Below are positions 26,233-34,575 of a stretch of DNA of 64,000 bases, one piece after another; positions within the stretch are counted from its first letter, which is position 1, and the number at the start of each line of letters is the position of its first letter. Position numbers and translations under genes: made by a program. The notes under the pieces were generated by a model. The model saw nothing but the letters and a program-made list of their open reading frames with translations. It did not search any database and was not told where the DNA came from. Location: the NCBI GenBank assembly GCA_022826005.1, contig JAJDVT010000094.1, positions 1-64,000 of the forward strand. The letters run 5' to 3'. Source of the DNA: Gemmatimonadota bacterium. GTDB lineage: Bacteria > Gemmatimonadota > Gemmatimonadetes > Longimicrobiales > Gaopeijiaceae.

Positions 26233-26265
26233 TTACATTATGTAAAGTCTTCTTTACATTCGTAA
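26233..26265. promoter_or_regulatory. Paired operator-like palindromes upstream of the isoprenoid-type operon
   Basis: TTACATTATGTAA at 26233-26245 is a perfect dyad around one base. TTACATTCGTAA at 26254-26265 is a near copy starting 21 bp away, two helical turns. They lie 17-49 bp upstream of the AMP-ligase start, where its promoter must be, in a strikingly AT-rich 80-bp gap. On the minus strand TTTACA can serve as a -35 element. A dimeric regulator binding twice on one DNA face is the simplest reading. Confidence 0.6.
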
Positions 26266-26298
26266 GACTCAGAACACCCCCTTCGTCTCCCGGACTCC

Positions 26299-27291
26299 TC
26301 ATGTCAACGCCTTCTCATAGAGCGTATAACGCCTGATCGTGGCGCCGTAGCGGGCCGAGATGCTCCGCGACCGGTTGGTCTCGTGCATCAGGGCGTGAAT
26401 GGCGCGCTCGAACCCGAGCTTCCTTGCAGCCTGCTGGCAGTCATCCATCAGCAGGCCCCCCAGCCCGTTTCCACCGCACGCCGGATGTACCGCCATCGAC
26501 TTCACGATCGCCGTGCGCTGCGGCTCGCCCCGGGCCGGCTCCAGGAGATCGGGGATGGCGAAGATGAAGCCGACCAGCTGCCCGCCCCGTTCCGCGAGCA
26601 GGACCAGCTCGGGCACCAGATGAGGACGGATCGGAGTGTAGGAGGCGAGGAAACCATCGAGCCCGATGGGGCTATAGAGAGGATTGCGGGCGAACGCCAC
26701 CAGCGACAGTTCGTGAATGGCCGCCAGTTCAGCCTCGAAGCGCTCGACATCGATCCTCCGCAGGATGATGCCGTCGCGCTCGAGCTCGGCCCGGCGCTGG
26801 TCGGAGCGCGGGTCGCAGCGGGTGAGGTCCGGGTTGAGCGCCGAGAAGTAGGTAGCGAGGGGCACGAATCCAGCGTCGGTGAAATGCTCGGGCCAGTCGT
26901 CGGGATTGTCGGGCTCCAGGAAGAACGGCGGTTCGGTGCCGCGCTCGGTCAGCAACCGGTATCGGTGCCATGTGGAACCGTCCATGGGACCGATGACGCG
27001 GTCGCAACCATTGGCGTGGTGCCAGGTCGTGGCGTGTTCGAGCAGTTCGCTGCCCGCGGCGGCGTCGGCGGCGGCGTAGTGACCGATCAGGCCGATAGTG
27101 GTCGGCGCGCCGTGATGGTCGTGGGCTCGCCATAGCGAACAGCGGCCGATCAGGCGGCCCTCCGCGTCCTGCAGCGCGAGGTGGCGGGCGGGGGTGGTGA
27201 GGTGGAAGGCCGCGGGGGCCAGGGGTTCGACTGGGCCGGCCGGCAGGGACACAAGATCTTCGGCGCGGTCGATGATGGTGAAGGGGTTCAT
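26299..27291 (-). CDS. Tandem GNAT-fold acyltransferase
   Basis: 330 residues from ATG 27291 (MNPFTIIDRA); upstream in-frame codons are poorly conserved in style. Two GNAT-like halves are visible. Residues 30-160 (GRCSLWRAHDH, TIGLIGHYAAADA, RVIGPMDGST) look like a degenerate domain. Residues 240-325 have the CoA-binding pattern VKSMAVHPACGGNGLGGLLM and end SARYGATIRRYTLYEK. It transfers an acyl or aminoacyl group to an amine; substrate unknown. It lies on the same strand 82 bp ahead of the AMP-ligase operon, with the palindromes in between, and may belong to the same pathway. Confidence 0.78.
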   Translation of the reverse strand: MNPFTIIDRAEDLVSLPAGPVEPLAPAAFHLTTPARHLALQDAEGRLIGRCSLWRAHDHHGAPTTIGLIGHYAAADAAAGSELLEHATTWHHANGCDRVIGPMDGSTWHRYRLLTERGTEPPFFLEPDNPDDWPEHFTDAGFVPLATYFSALNPDLTRCDPRSDQRRAELERDGIILRRIDVERFEAELAAIHELSLVAFARNPLYSPIGLDGFLASYTPIRPHLVPELVLLAERGGQLVGFIFAIPDLLEPARGEPQRTAIVKSMAVHPACGGNGLGGLLMDDCQQAARKLGFERAIHALMHETNRSRSISARYGATIRRYTLYEKALT

Positions 27292-28117
27292 GCGTCCTCG
27301 GTTCTCAGCACGAATCCTCACCTTGTGCGTCGGGGCGTCATTTGGGCAGGATCTGCATCCGCTCACCTGCCTGTTCGGTTGCTCCAGCTTGGCCACTCAA
27401 GTGGTTGGTGGCACAGCCAAGCCGGCTTGTTCAGTGACCTCATGGTGTTACCTCTACTTGTGTGTGGGGCGTGTTGCGGTCAAGGTGCGGTTCACCGAGA
27501 CCTTCCAGGCGCGAACGAAATCCCCGGAGTCCAGATGGACGGTACCGTCCTCATCGTCATGCAGCTTCACTGAGAGCCCGCCGCCGGCGGACTGCCCGAC
27601 TGGGAGATGGGCGTTCCGGTTTGATGAGAAAGTCGAGCCGGATCCATGGAGCGGTCTGCCCGTGGGGTGGCCCTTGTCTTCCGTGAAAGACCCGCACCAC
27701 CACCACGGGACGACTCCGCTCGTTCAGCATAATGAGAATTGTGTGTACAATCTGTGAGTAAGAAGGCATTATATCGTGATGTCTGCGTGTACACAGTACA
27801 TTTTGGCGAACTTGCATACGCAATCCGGCCGGCCGGGCGAACCGTCCCCGACGCCTTGACCTCGATCCCTGCGACCTCTGCCGCACCCCACTCGATGACG
27901 ATATCGACCTCCACTCCGTCCTGGTCACGAAAATGGTGGAAGGACAGTCGGTAGTCCTGCCAGCCGGCTTGCCGTCGAAGTTCCTGAAGGACGAATGTTT
28001 CGAGGAACTGGCCGAACAGGGTGCGGTCGCAGGCCAGTGCAGGACCGTCCACGCCGAGAAGCGCCGAAGCGACGCCGGTGTCGCAGAAGATGGAGCTTCG
28101 GCCTCTGGGGCACCCTC
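27292..28117. other. 826-bp region without an intact gene
   Basis: It holds a DUF4143 remnant at its right end (27830-28113) and an AT-rich patch at 27720-27800. That patch contains the imperfect dyad ttgtgtgtacaa (27739-27750) and the palindrome gtgtacac (27787-27794). A 38-codon minus-strand reading from GTG about 27571 (VKLHDDEDGTVHLDSGDFVR) looks protein-like but lacks a ribosome site. Other open stretches are arginine- or proline-rich frame shadows. Confidence 0.5.
27830..28113 (-). pseudogene. C-terminal remnant of a DUF4143 ATPase
   Basis: RPKLHL, then in another frame CDTGVASALLGVDGPALACD, TLFGQFLETFVLQELRRQAG, FHHFRDQDGVEVDIVIEWGA and E-V/I-K-A-S-G-T-V. All match the C-terminal DUF4143 part of the intact gene at 33244-34515 nearly residue for residue. 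The N-terminal ATPase is missing, there is one frameshift, and similarity ends after S-G-T-V-R, before the true C-terminus. Confidence 0.88.
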
Positions 28118-30265
28118 CTACGTCACCGGCTTCGCCCTGTACCTGTCGAACCACGCCTTCAGATAAAGCTGCGTCATGATCCGGTGGGACACCCGGCGCG
28201 AACCGTGGTACTCGTCGGGGATCTTGACGTGCATCGTCTCCTGCCCGAGCACCTTCAGCGCGCGGTAGAACTCCTCGGCCTGCGGCATCGGGGTGCGCAG
28301 GTCTTCCACGCCTGAGAGCAGCATGGTCGGCGTGGTCACATTGCCGACGTAGTGCAGCGGCGAGCGCTCGGCGTACTCCATCGGGTCCTCCCAGGGGTAG
28401 GAGCGGAAGCGGCGGTACCAGCCGGAGCCGTCGGTGGTGCCGACGAAGGAGTGCCAGTTGACGACGGGGCGCTGCGACACGGCGGCGCGGAAGCGGTCGG
28501 TGTGGCCGACGATCCACGCGGTGAGCACGCCGCCGCCGCTGCTGCCGGTGACGAACATGTTGTCCTCGTCGATGAAGCCGCGCTCGATGGCGGCGTCCAC
28601 GCTGGCCATGAGGTCGTGGAAGTCGTTGCCGGGGTAGAGGTAGTTGATGCCGTTGACGAAGTCCTGGCCGTATCCGGTGTTGCCGCGCGGGTTCATCCAC
28701 AGGACCGCGTAGCCGTCAGCGGCGAAGTTCTGCCAGTTCCAGTTCCAGCGCACGGTGTACATCGACACCGGCCCGCCGTGGATCCACAGCAGCAGCGGGT
28801 ACTTCCGGCCGGGCTCGAAGTTGGCCGGCTTCATGAGCCAGCCCTGCACCGGCCAGCCGTCGAAGGACTCGGTCCAGATCTCCTCGACCTCGCCGAGCGT
28901 GATGTTGCCGAGCACGTCCTCGTTGTAGTCGACCAGCGTTTCGAGCTCGTCCGCGTTGTCGAGGTCGAAGGTGACGAGGTAGCTCGGCCGGTAGAAGTTC
29001 GAGTTGGTGGCGGCCACGCGGCCGTTGTCGGCGATCGAGACGCCGGAGATGTAGTGGACGCCGTCCGTCACCTTGCGCATGTCGCCGCCGGTGGAGACGA
29101 AGTGCAGGTTCGACGAGCCCTCTTCGCCGAGCGTGAAGTAGAGGCCGGAGCCGTCGGGGGCCCAGGTGACGCCGCTGGGCGAGTTCTTGAGGTTGCCCGC
29201 GATCATCCGCGGGTTGGAGCCGTCGGCGTTCATCAGGTACAGGTTCGACAGGTTGCTGTAGTTCTCGTTCTGGTCGTAGCCGGTGTAGGCGATCATGCTG
29301 CCGTCGGGGGACGGGTTGGGGCTGCCGTCGGGGCCGAGGCGGTCGGTGAGGGTGGTGATTTCGAGGGTCGCGAGGTCGATGGCGTGGACCTCGGAGTTGC
29401 CGCGCTCGTAGCCCTCTTCGGGGATGAGATCGCCGCTGAAGTACAGCTTCGTGCCGTCGGGCGACCAGCGCGGATTGCCGTGCGAGTTGTCGCCGAAGGT
29501 GATCTGGCGCGGGGTGCCGCCCAGGTCGGCGTCGACGATGAAGATCTGCGTGTTGCCCTTGCGCGAGTACCCGCTGCCGTCGCGCTGCCAGGCGATCCGG
29601 TCCTCCACCACGGCAGGCGCGGCCACGTTCGCGCCCCTTGGGAAGGCGGGCATCTTGATCGGCAGCGGCGATCCCGTCTCCGGGATGAAGGTCGTGAACG
29701 AGATCCGCGTCCCGTCGGGCGACCACCGGATCCCGCCCGGCGACCGGTCGAGGTTCGTGAGCTGCTTGGTCTCGCGCGTGTCGAGCCACATCACGTGTAT
29801 CTGGTTCGTCCCGCTCTTGTCGGACAGGAAGGCGATCTTCGTCCCGTCGGGCGACCAGATCGGCGACGACACCTCGAAGCTCCCGGTCTCCAGCTCGCTG
29901 ATCCGCCGCGTCGACAGGTCCATGATCATCAGCTCGCTCTTGCCGCGGTCGTTCATCTTGTCCACGCCGCCGCGCGTGAAGAGGACGTAGGCACCGTCCG
30001 GCGAGATGCGCGGGCTGCCGACCGACTCCATCTCCATGTACGTGTCCATGTCGAGGAGGCCGCTGGGCTGCTGGGCGGTGGTGGGAGTGGGGAGGGCGAG
30101 GGCGGCCGCGATGGCGAGGGTGGTCGCGAGGGTGGGGGTGGCCGCCTGGGCGAGCGTGGCCGTGCGGGGGAGCCTGGCCGTGGCGGCGAGGGTAGCCGTG
30201 CGGGCGAGGGTGGCCCCGCGCGCTGGCAGGGAGGGGGCGGTGGGGAGGGGGGAGCGGGCGGTCAT
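28118..30265 (-). CDS. Secreted S9 family prolyl oligopeptidase / dipeptidyl-peptidase-like enzyme
   Basis: 715 residues. Start ATG 30265 has a strong AGGAGG site seven bases upstream. The first 60 residues are an Ala/Thr/Leu low-complexity run (TATLA repeated) that merges into a signal peptide ending TPTTAQ. Residues 65-430 form a TolB/WD40-like propeller with repeated W-S-P-D-G-T (IRWSPDGTRISFTT, PRWSPDGTKLYFSG). The alpha/beta-hydrolase domain has nucleophile Ser576 in GSSGGG, Asp in SGVEDLRTPMP and His in DEYHGSRR. It cleaves short peptides in the periplasm, probably removing N-terminal dipeptides or cutting after Pro. Confidence 0.92.
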   Translation of the reverse strand: MTARSPLPTAPSLPARGATLARTATLAATARLPRTATLAQAATPTLATTLAIAAALALPTPTTAQQPSGLLDMDTYMEMESVGSPRISPDGAYVLFTRGGVDKMNDRGKSELMIMDLSTRRISELETGSFEVSSPIWSPDGTKIAFLSDKSGTNQIHVMWLDTRETKQLTNLDRSPGGIRWSPDGTRISFTTFIPETGSPLPIKMPAFPRGANVAAPAVVEDRIAWQRDGSGYSRKGNTQIFIVDADLGGTPRQITFGDNSHGNPRWSPDGTKLYFSGDLIPEEGYERGNSEVHAIDLATLEITTLTDRLGPDGSPNPSPDGSMIAYTGYDQNENYSNLSNLYLMNADGSNPRMIAGNLKNSPSGVTWAPDGSGLYFTLGEEGSSNLHFVSTGGDMRKVTDGVHYISGVSIADNGRVAATNSNFYRPSYLVTFDLDNADELETLVDYNEDVLGNITLGEVEEIWTESFDGWPVQGWLMKPANFEPGRKYPLLLWIHGGPVSMYTVRWNWNWQNFAADGYAVLWMNPRGNTGYGQDFVNGINYLYPGNDFHDLMASVDAAIERGFIDEDNMFVTGSSGGGVLTAWIVGHTDRFRAAVSQRPVVNWHSFVGTTDGSGWYRRFRSYPWEDPMEYAERSPLHYVGNVTTPTMLLSGVEDLRTPMPQAEEFYRALKVLGQETMHVKIPDEYHGSRRVSHRIMTQLYLKAWFDRYRAKPVT

Positions 30266-30486
30266 CGGGGCCTCCTGGTGTGCTGCGGGTCGGGCGTGGC
30301 CTGTGCGTCGTGTTTGGTCCGCGGGGCGCGCGGGGCAGGAACTCCCCATGCGCGGCGTGGGACCATGGGGGCAATCTTGGGGGACGAGGCGCCGGAAATC
30401 AAACGCCGAACTGACCGGCACGTGTGCTGTGGGACCGCCGGGCTCCAGCGAAAAACGGGGGACGGGTGGGTTCCCCCGTCGTCGGC

Positions 30487-31065
30487 CTACCTGTCGGGAC
30501 GGGTCTCCCCTTCGTCCACTCGCGCCAGCGACCCCGCGACCACGCGGTAGCGCCGCGTCTGCGTCACCGTGGGTTCGCCCGCCATCGCCACCCCTTCCGC
30601 CCGGGTCCGGAACGTCACCGCAATCTCCCTGTCATCGCTTTCGATCGAGAGCGAGTCGATGCGGACTCGGTCGCCGAGGAAGACGGCGGTCGGACTCTCC
30701 CACCCCTCTCCTCTCCGCATCAGCGCGGCGAGGTAGTAGAAGGTCCCGCTGCCGCCGGGCTGGTCGACGAGGATCACCGCCGCGTCTTCCCCGGCCCTGC
30801 CGTCGAGTTCTCCGTCCGCGACGAAGTCGGAGAGGAAGACGCGGCGGACGGTCGCCGAGGATTCGTCGTACCGGCGCGTGTACTCGCCTGCGACGAGCCG
30901 AACGGTGTCCTGCTCTCCCGTCGAGAGAGGGGGCAGGGTGTACAGCGCGTCGCCCGGGCTGGCGTTCGGGGCTTCCAGACCGCTGTCACCCGCCGGGGGC
31001 CGATCCCCCGCGCAAGCCGCGGCCTGAGCCAGCAGGATCACCGCGGCTGCAATGCGGCCGAGCAT
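30487..31065 (-). CDS. Putative lipoprotein of unknown function
   Basis: 192 residues from ATG 31065 with an aaaggtgag ribosome site. Lipoprotein signal MLGRIAAAVILLAQAAAC (Cys18). The mature chain is short and acidic, with YTLPPLSTGEQDTVRLVAGE, a helix-strand stretch VRRVFLSDFVADGELDGR and paired strands ending TQTRRYRVVAGSLARVDEGE. It fits a small periplasmic ligand-binding or accessory lipoprotein. It faces the gene at 31208 across a 142-bp divergent gap. Confidence 0.65.
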   Translation of the reverse strand: MLGRIAAAVILLAQAAACAGDRPPAGDSGLEAPNASPGDALYTLPPLSTGEQDTVRLVAGEYTRRYDESSATVRRVFLSDFVADGELDGRAGEDAAVILVDQPGGSGTFYYLAALMRRGEGWESPTAVFLGDRVRIDSLSIESDDREIAVTFRTRAEGVAMAGEPTVTQTRRYRVVAGSLARVDEGETRPDR

Positions 31066-31207
31066 GTTCTCACCTTTGTTGGATGGTCGGTTGAACCATA
31101 ACTTCCGTGCAATGGTCTGCAACGTTGGGGAGGGCGGCACGCGCTCTGGTTCCCATGCGCCCCCGCCGACTGAAGGGCTTGTCCTCCGGCTGAAGGGAAG
31201 GTTCTGG

Positions 31208-31858
31208 ATGCGTGTTCTGTTAGTCGCCGCCCTGGCGTTCGTGGTGGTGCCGCCGCCTGACCGGCCGGGTGCTCCAACCTTGCCGGCCGATGTGCCGGGG
31301 ATGGGGCTGGCAGCGGTTGCGGCTCGCGGTGCGGGCGAGGGGGCGGCAGTGTGCAGTGTTCAGACCCTCAGGGAGCAGGCCGGTCCGTACACTGCCGCAC
31401 AAATCCGGGAAATGGTGGAGAACGCCCGCGTGATTGTGCGGGCCGTGGCCGTGGACTCGGCACGCGCGGAAGTGCCGGAGTTGCCGCCGGGTCAGTTCTT
31501 GCGGCCGAGTCATGAGTACCGGATAGACTTCACGACGACGGAAGTGCTCCGCGGCCCCTGGCCTGACTCTGTCTTCACGCTGCCCGGGGAGGTTGGCGAC
31601 CGGGACGACTTCAACACAAAGGCAGTCCCCTACGGTATGGTGAGGCCGGCCGGCCAGCGCGGCAACTGCTTTGCGACGGAGTATCGAATCGGTGGCGAAT
31701 ACCTGTTGTTGCTCAGGCCTGCCGCACCGGATTCGCCCGTCCGTGACTACTTTTCAATGACTGTCTGGTGGATGCCGCTGGGTCCCACCAACGAGCAGAT
31801 TCGCGGCGCCGACGATCCCTGGGTCCGATGGGTCCGGGACCGGTTGTCGGCTCCTTGA
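31208..31858 (+). CDS. Exported protein of unknown function, possibly NTR/TIMP-like
   Basis: 216 residues from ATG 31208, with aagggaagg upstream. The signal peptide MRVLLVAALAFVVVPPP is followed by a Pro/Ala linker. The mature part starts AAVCSVQTLREQ and has NARVIVRAVAVDSARAEVP, YRIDFTTTEVLRGPW, GNCFATEYRIGGEYLLLLRP. An N-terminal Cys, a strand-rich middle where a charge is 'carried' by V-L-R-G, and a C-F-A..Y..G.EYLL segment recall TIMP/netrin-like (NTR) domains; this is a pattern guess. It lies 20 bp before the asparaginase-like gene in the same direction, so the two are probably co-transcribed. Confidence 0.6.
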   Translation: MRVLLVAALAFVVVPPPDRPGAPTLPADVPGMGLAAVAARGAGEGAAVCSVQTLREQAGPYTAAQIREMVENARVIVRAVAVDSARAEVPELPPGQFLRPSHEYRIDFTTTEVLRGPWPDSVFTLPGEVGDRDDFNTKAVPYGMVRPAGQRGNCFATEYRIGGEYLLLLRPAAPDSPVRDYFSMTVWWMPLGPTNEQIRGADDPWVRWVRDRLSAP

Positions 31859-31878
31859 AGACAACCGAGGGCACAACA

Positions 31879-33168
31879 ATGGACAGACGAGACTTCGTGA
31901 GGGCTGCGGCCGCCGGTGCGGCGGTGGGCGCGGTGCCCGGCCTGGCCGGGGCGCCCGGGGCGCAGGCTGCGGAAGGTGCCGCTGCCGCCCTGCCGGACGC
32001 TGGCTCCGCCGGGACAGCTTCGCCTGCCGTGCATACCCGCGCGACCCGCCCCGTCCTGGTCGCCGACGTGTCCTCGATTCGGTACCGGAACGGCGGTCCC
32101 GAGAGCGCGATCGAGCGCGCATTCCGCGGGATCGCCGGGGGGGAGGATATCCTCGACGCGTGCGTGGCGGGGGTGAACATCCCCGAACTCGACCCGGAGG
32201 AGCGCGGGATCGGGTACGGCGGCCTTCCCAACGCGGACGGCGTGGTCCAGCTCGATTCGTGCCTGATGCACGGGCCGCGCAGGTGGGCGGGGGGGGTGGC
32301 GGGCCTCGAAGGCGTGAAGACCCCGTCGCTCGTGGCCAAGGCGGTCGCGGAGCTGACCGACCATCACCTCGTCGTGGGGGAGGGTGCGCGGGAGTTCGCG
32401 CGATCGCTCGGATTCGAGATCCACGACGACCTGAATACCGACACCTCCCGCCAACTCTGGCTGGAATGGCGCCGCCGCGTGGACCCGTCGCACTGGCTCG
32501 ACCCGGAGGAGAGGTTGCGGGGCATCGGCCGCACCGGCGGGGACACCGATCCCGATGCGATCCGGCGGGGCCGTCCCAGGCCGGTTCCGCACCCCGATCC
32601 CGCGCGCGCTGCCCGTCTTCGCGACTTCCACGACGCCTCCCTCACCGCCGGCCTGTCCATGGTCGACGACGGCCTCATCGACCCGGATTCCTTCTGGGGC
32701 ACGACCAGCCTCGAAGCCGTGTCGGCGGACGGCGACATCTGCGGGGTGACGACGACCAGCGGCCTCTCCTGGAAGATCCCGGGCAGGGCGGGGGACTCGC
32801 CGATCCTCGGCGCCGGCCAGTACGTCGACAACGCCGTCGGCGCGGCGGGCTCGACGGGTCGCGGCGAGGCGAACCTCTACAACCTGAGCTGCTTCATGAT
32901 CGTCGAGTTCATGCGCCAGGGGATGGCTCCGAAGGACGCGGGCATGGCGGTGCTGGAGCGGGTCCGCGACAACACCGTCGAGCCGCGCCTCCAGAACTCG
33001 CGCGGCCTGCCGGGCTTCGATCTGAGGTTCTTCATCGTGAACAAGGCGGGCGACTACGCGGGCGTCGCCATGTACGGATCGGCCGAGTCGGCGTTCGCGG
33101 TGTGCGACGAAAACGGCGCGCGCGAAGAGCCGCTGGAGGGGCTGCTGGAGGGGTCGCCGCGGGATTGA
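31879..33168 (+). CDS. Tat-exported N4-(beta-N-acetylglucosaminyl)-L-asparaginase family Ntn-hydrolase
   Basis: 429 residues from ATG 31879. Starts MDRRDFVRAAAAGAAVGAV, a Tat signal. The precursor is expected to self-cleave before Thr275 (FWGT-T-S), making the N-terminal nucleophile. After it, CGVTTTSGLSWKIPGRAGDS and GAGQYVDNAVGAAGSTGRGE are the substrate-pocket segments of the glycosylasparaginase/isoaspartyl-peptidase family. The insert before the cut is rich in Arg/Pro/Asp. It would release aspartate from glycosyl-asparagine or isoaspartyl peptides in the periplasm, scavenging glycoproteins together with the nearby S9 peptidase. Confidence 0.9.
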   Translation: MDRRDFVRAAAAGAAVGAVPGLAGAPGAQAAEGAAAALPDAGSAGTASPAVHTRATRPVLVADVSSIRYRNGGPESAIERAFRGIAGGEDILDACVAGVNIPELDPEERGIGYGGLPNADGVVQLDSCLMHGPRRWAGGVAGLEGVKTPSLVAKAVAELTDHHLVVGEGAREFARSLGFEIHDDLNTDTSRQLWLEWRRRVDPSHWLDPEERLRGIGRTGGDTDPDAIRRGRPRPVPHPDPARAARLRDFHDASLTAGLSMVDDGLIDPDSFWGTTSLEAVSADGDICGVTTTSGLSWKIPGRAGDSPILGAGQYVDNAVGAAGSTGRGEANLYNLSCFMIVEFMRQGMAPKDAGMAVLERVRDNTVEPRLQNSRGLPGFDLRFFIVNKAGDYAGVAMYGSAESAFAVCDENGAREEPLEGLLEGSPRD

Positions 33169-33195
33169 TCAGACCCTGACCGGGTGAAGACAGCG

Positions 33196-33235
33196 TATCG
33201 GCCAAATGAAAGGTGATAGTACGGCCAAACGAAAA
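33196..33235. repeat. 17-bp direct repeat, left copies
   Basis: TATCGGCCAAATGAAAG at 33196-33212 is identical to 34535-34551. A degenerate copy, TACGGCCAAACGAAAA, follows at 33220-33235. They sit between the stop of the hydrolase gene and the end of the DUF4143 ATPase gene. Confidence 0.85.
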
Positions 33236-33243
33236 TAGACCGA

Positions 33244-34515
33244 TTACGCGGAGCAGATGTCGACGTCTTCCGGTCCCTCCAGGGCCTGCCGGACCGGCAC
33301 TGCGTGCAGCCGGTCGCCGAACGGGACGGTGGCTTCCCCGTCGTACAGCACCACACCGCCGGCGAACCGATCCCGAAGTGCTCCCCTGAGTCTGCGGAGA
33401 CCGCGAAAGTCGCCCGCACGGACCGTCCCGGACGCCTTGACCTCGACGCCGGCGACCCCCGTGGCGCCGCGCTCGATGACGATATCGACCTCCGCCCCGT
33501 CCTTGTCGCGGAAATGGTGGAAGGTCATGCGCACATCGTTCCAGCTGGCCTGGCGCCGAAGTTCCTGGAAGACGAATGTCTCGAGAAGCTGTCCGAACAG
33601 CGTGCGGTCGTACGCAAGGGCCGGACCGTCCAGGCCGAGAAGCGCCGAAGCGATTCCCGTATCGCAGATGTGCAGCTTCGGCCGCTTCACCAGTCGGCTC
33701 AAACGTTTGCTGTGCCAGGCCGGCAGACGTTCAAGCAGGAAGACCCGCTCGAGCAGCGTGGCGTAGTCGCGGATTGTGGGCCGGCTCACCTCGAACGGTG
33801 CAGCCAGGTCGCTCGCGTTGAACATTCTCGCGGTCTGGCTGGCGGCGGCGGCGAGCAGCCTGGGCAGGATTTCGAGCCTGCGGACGCTTGCCAGGTCGCG
33901 GACATCGCGCTGAACCAGTGCATCGACGTGACTATTATACCAGTTGGCACGCCGGCGTCCCGGGGGACGGTCAAGCGCGGCCGGATAACCGCCGGCGACG
34001 ATCCTCTCCGGCAACTCCCCGCCCAGACGCTCCGTGTGTTCGATGGGAAATCCACCCGCAAACAGCGCATCGAGAAAGCCGGAGCTGCGCTGTTTCATCT
34101 CGCACTGCGCGAGCGGATGGAGCCGCAGCGTCTCCAGTCGGCCGGCCAGCGAATCCGAGAGATTCGGCACCAGAAGCACATGAGTGGATCCGGTCAGAAG
34201 GAACCGCCCCGGGACGCGGCGGCGGTCGATTTCCAGCTTCAGTGCCGTGAACAGCGAAGGTGCCCTCTGCACCTCGTCCAGAATGACGCGATCGGGGAGA
34301 CCGGCGGCGAAACCGGCCGGGTCGTCCTCGGCGGCGTTGCGGACCGCGTCGTCGTCGAAGGTGACGTACCTGTATCCGCGCGACGATCCCACCATGAGGG
34401 CGAGCGTGGTCTTGCCGCACTGGCGCGGTCCATGGATCAGGACGGCTGGCGAGTCGGCCAGCGCTTCAACCAGGTGAGGCTCGATGAGGCGGGGATAGAC
34501 GGTCGTGTCGATCAT
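33244..34515 (-). CDS. DUF4143 ATPase (AAA_14 domain)
   Basis: 423 residues from ATG 34515. The N-terminal AAA_14 domain has Walker A GPRQCGKTTLAL (about 31-42), a Walker B-like VILDEVQRAPSLF and sensor FLLTGSTHVLLV. The C-terminal DUF4143 domain (about 200-330) includes ASQTARMFNASDLA (winged helix) and FHHFRDKDGAEVDIVIERG, whose E-V-D-I-V-I..K resembles a nuclease-like core. These proteins are widespread, often horizontally moved, and linked by some to antitoxin or defence roles; true function unknown. A 17-bp direct repeat brackets the gene. A decayed relative sits at 27830-28113. Confidence 0.9.
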   Translation of the reverse strand: MIDTTVYPRLIEPHLVEALADSPAVLIHGPRQCGKTTLALMVGSSRGYRYVTFDDDAVRNAAEDDPAGFAAGLPDRVILDEVQRAPSLFTALKLEIDRRRVPGRFLLTGSTHVLLVPNLSDSLAGRLETLRLHPLAQCEMKQRSSGFLDALFAGGFPIEHTERLGGELPERIVAGGYPAALDRPPGRRRANWYNSHVDALVQRDVRDLASVRRLEILPRLLAAAASQTARMFNASDLAAPFEVSRPTIRDYATLLERVFLLERLPAWHSKRLSRLVKRPKLHICDTGIASALLGLDGPALAYDRTLFGQLLETFVFQELRRQASWNDVRMTFHHFRDKDGAEVDIVIERGATGVAGVEVKASGTVRAGDFRGLRRLRGALRDRFAGGVVLYDGEATVPFGDRLHAVPVRQALEGPEDVDICSA

Positions 34516-34534
34516 CGGCTAAGTGTAACATGGA

Positions 34535-34551
34535 TATCGGCCAAATGAAAG
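34535..34551. repeat. 17-bp direct repeat, right copy
   Basis: TATCGGCCAAATGAAAG, identical and in the same orientation as 33196-33212. It lies 20 bp upstream of the ATPase start, where it would overlap the promoter. Confidence 0.85.
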
Positions 34552-34575
34552 TTAATCGCCCGTGTGGCGATCAAA

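Noticed and set aside
27194-27757. 187-codon plus-strand open stretch in the gap after the GNAT gene
   Set aside because: Overlaps the GNAT start region, has no ribosome site and mixed composition, and no motif beyond chance.
28352-30550. 732-codon plus-strand open stretch
   Set aside because: Antisense to the S9 peptidase; its Gly/Arg-rich part only mirrors the TATLA repeats.
33244-34515. Insertion sequence around the DUF4143 gene
   Set aside because: The flanking repeats are direct, not inverted, and no transposase is present; kept only as a possible mobile cassette.
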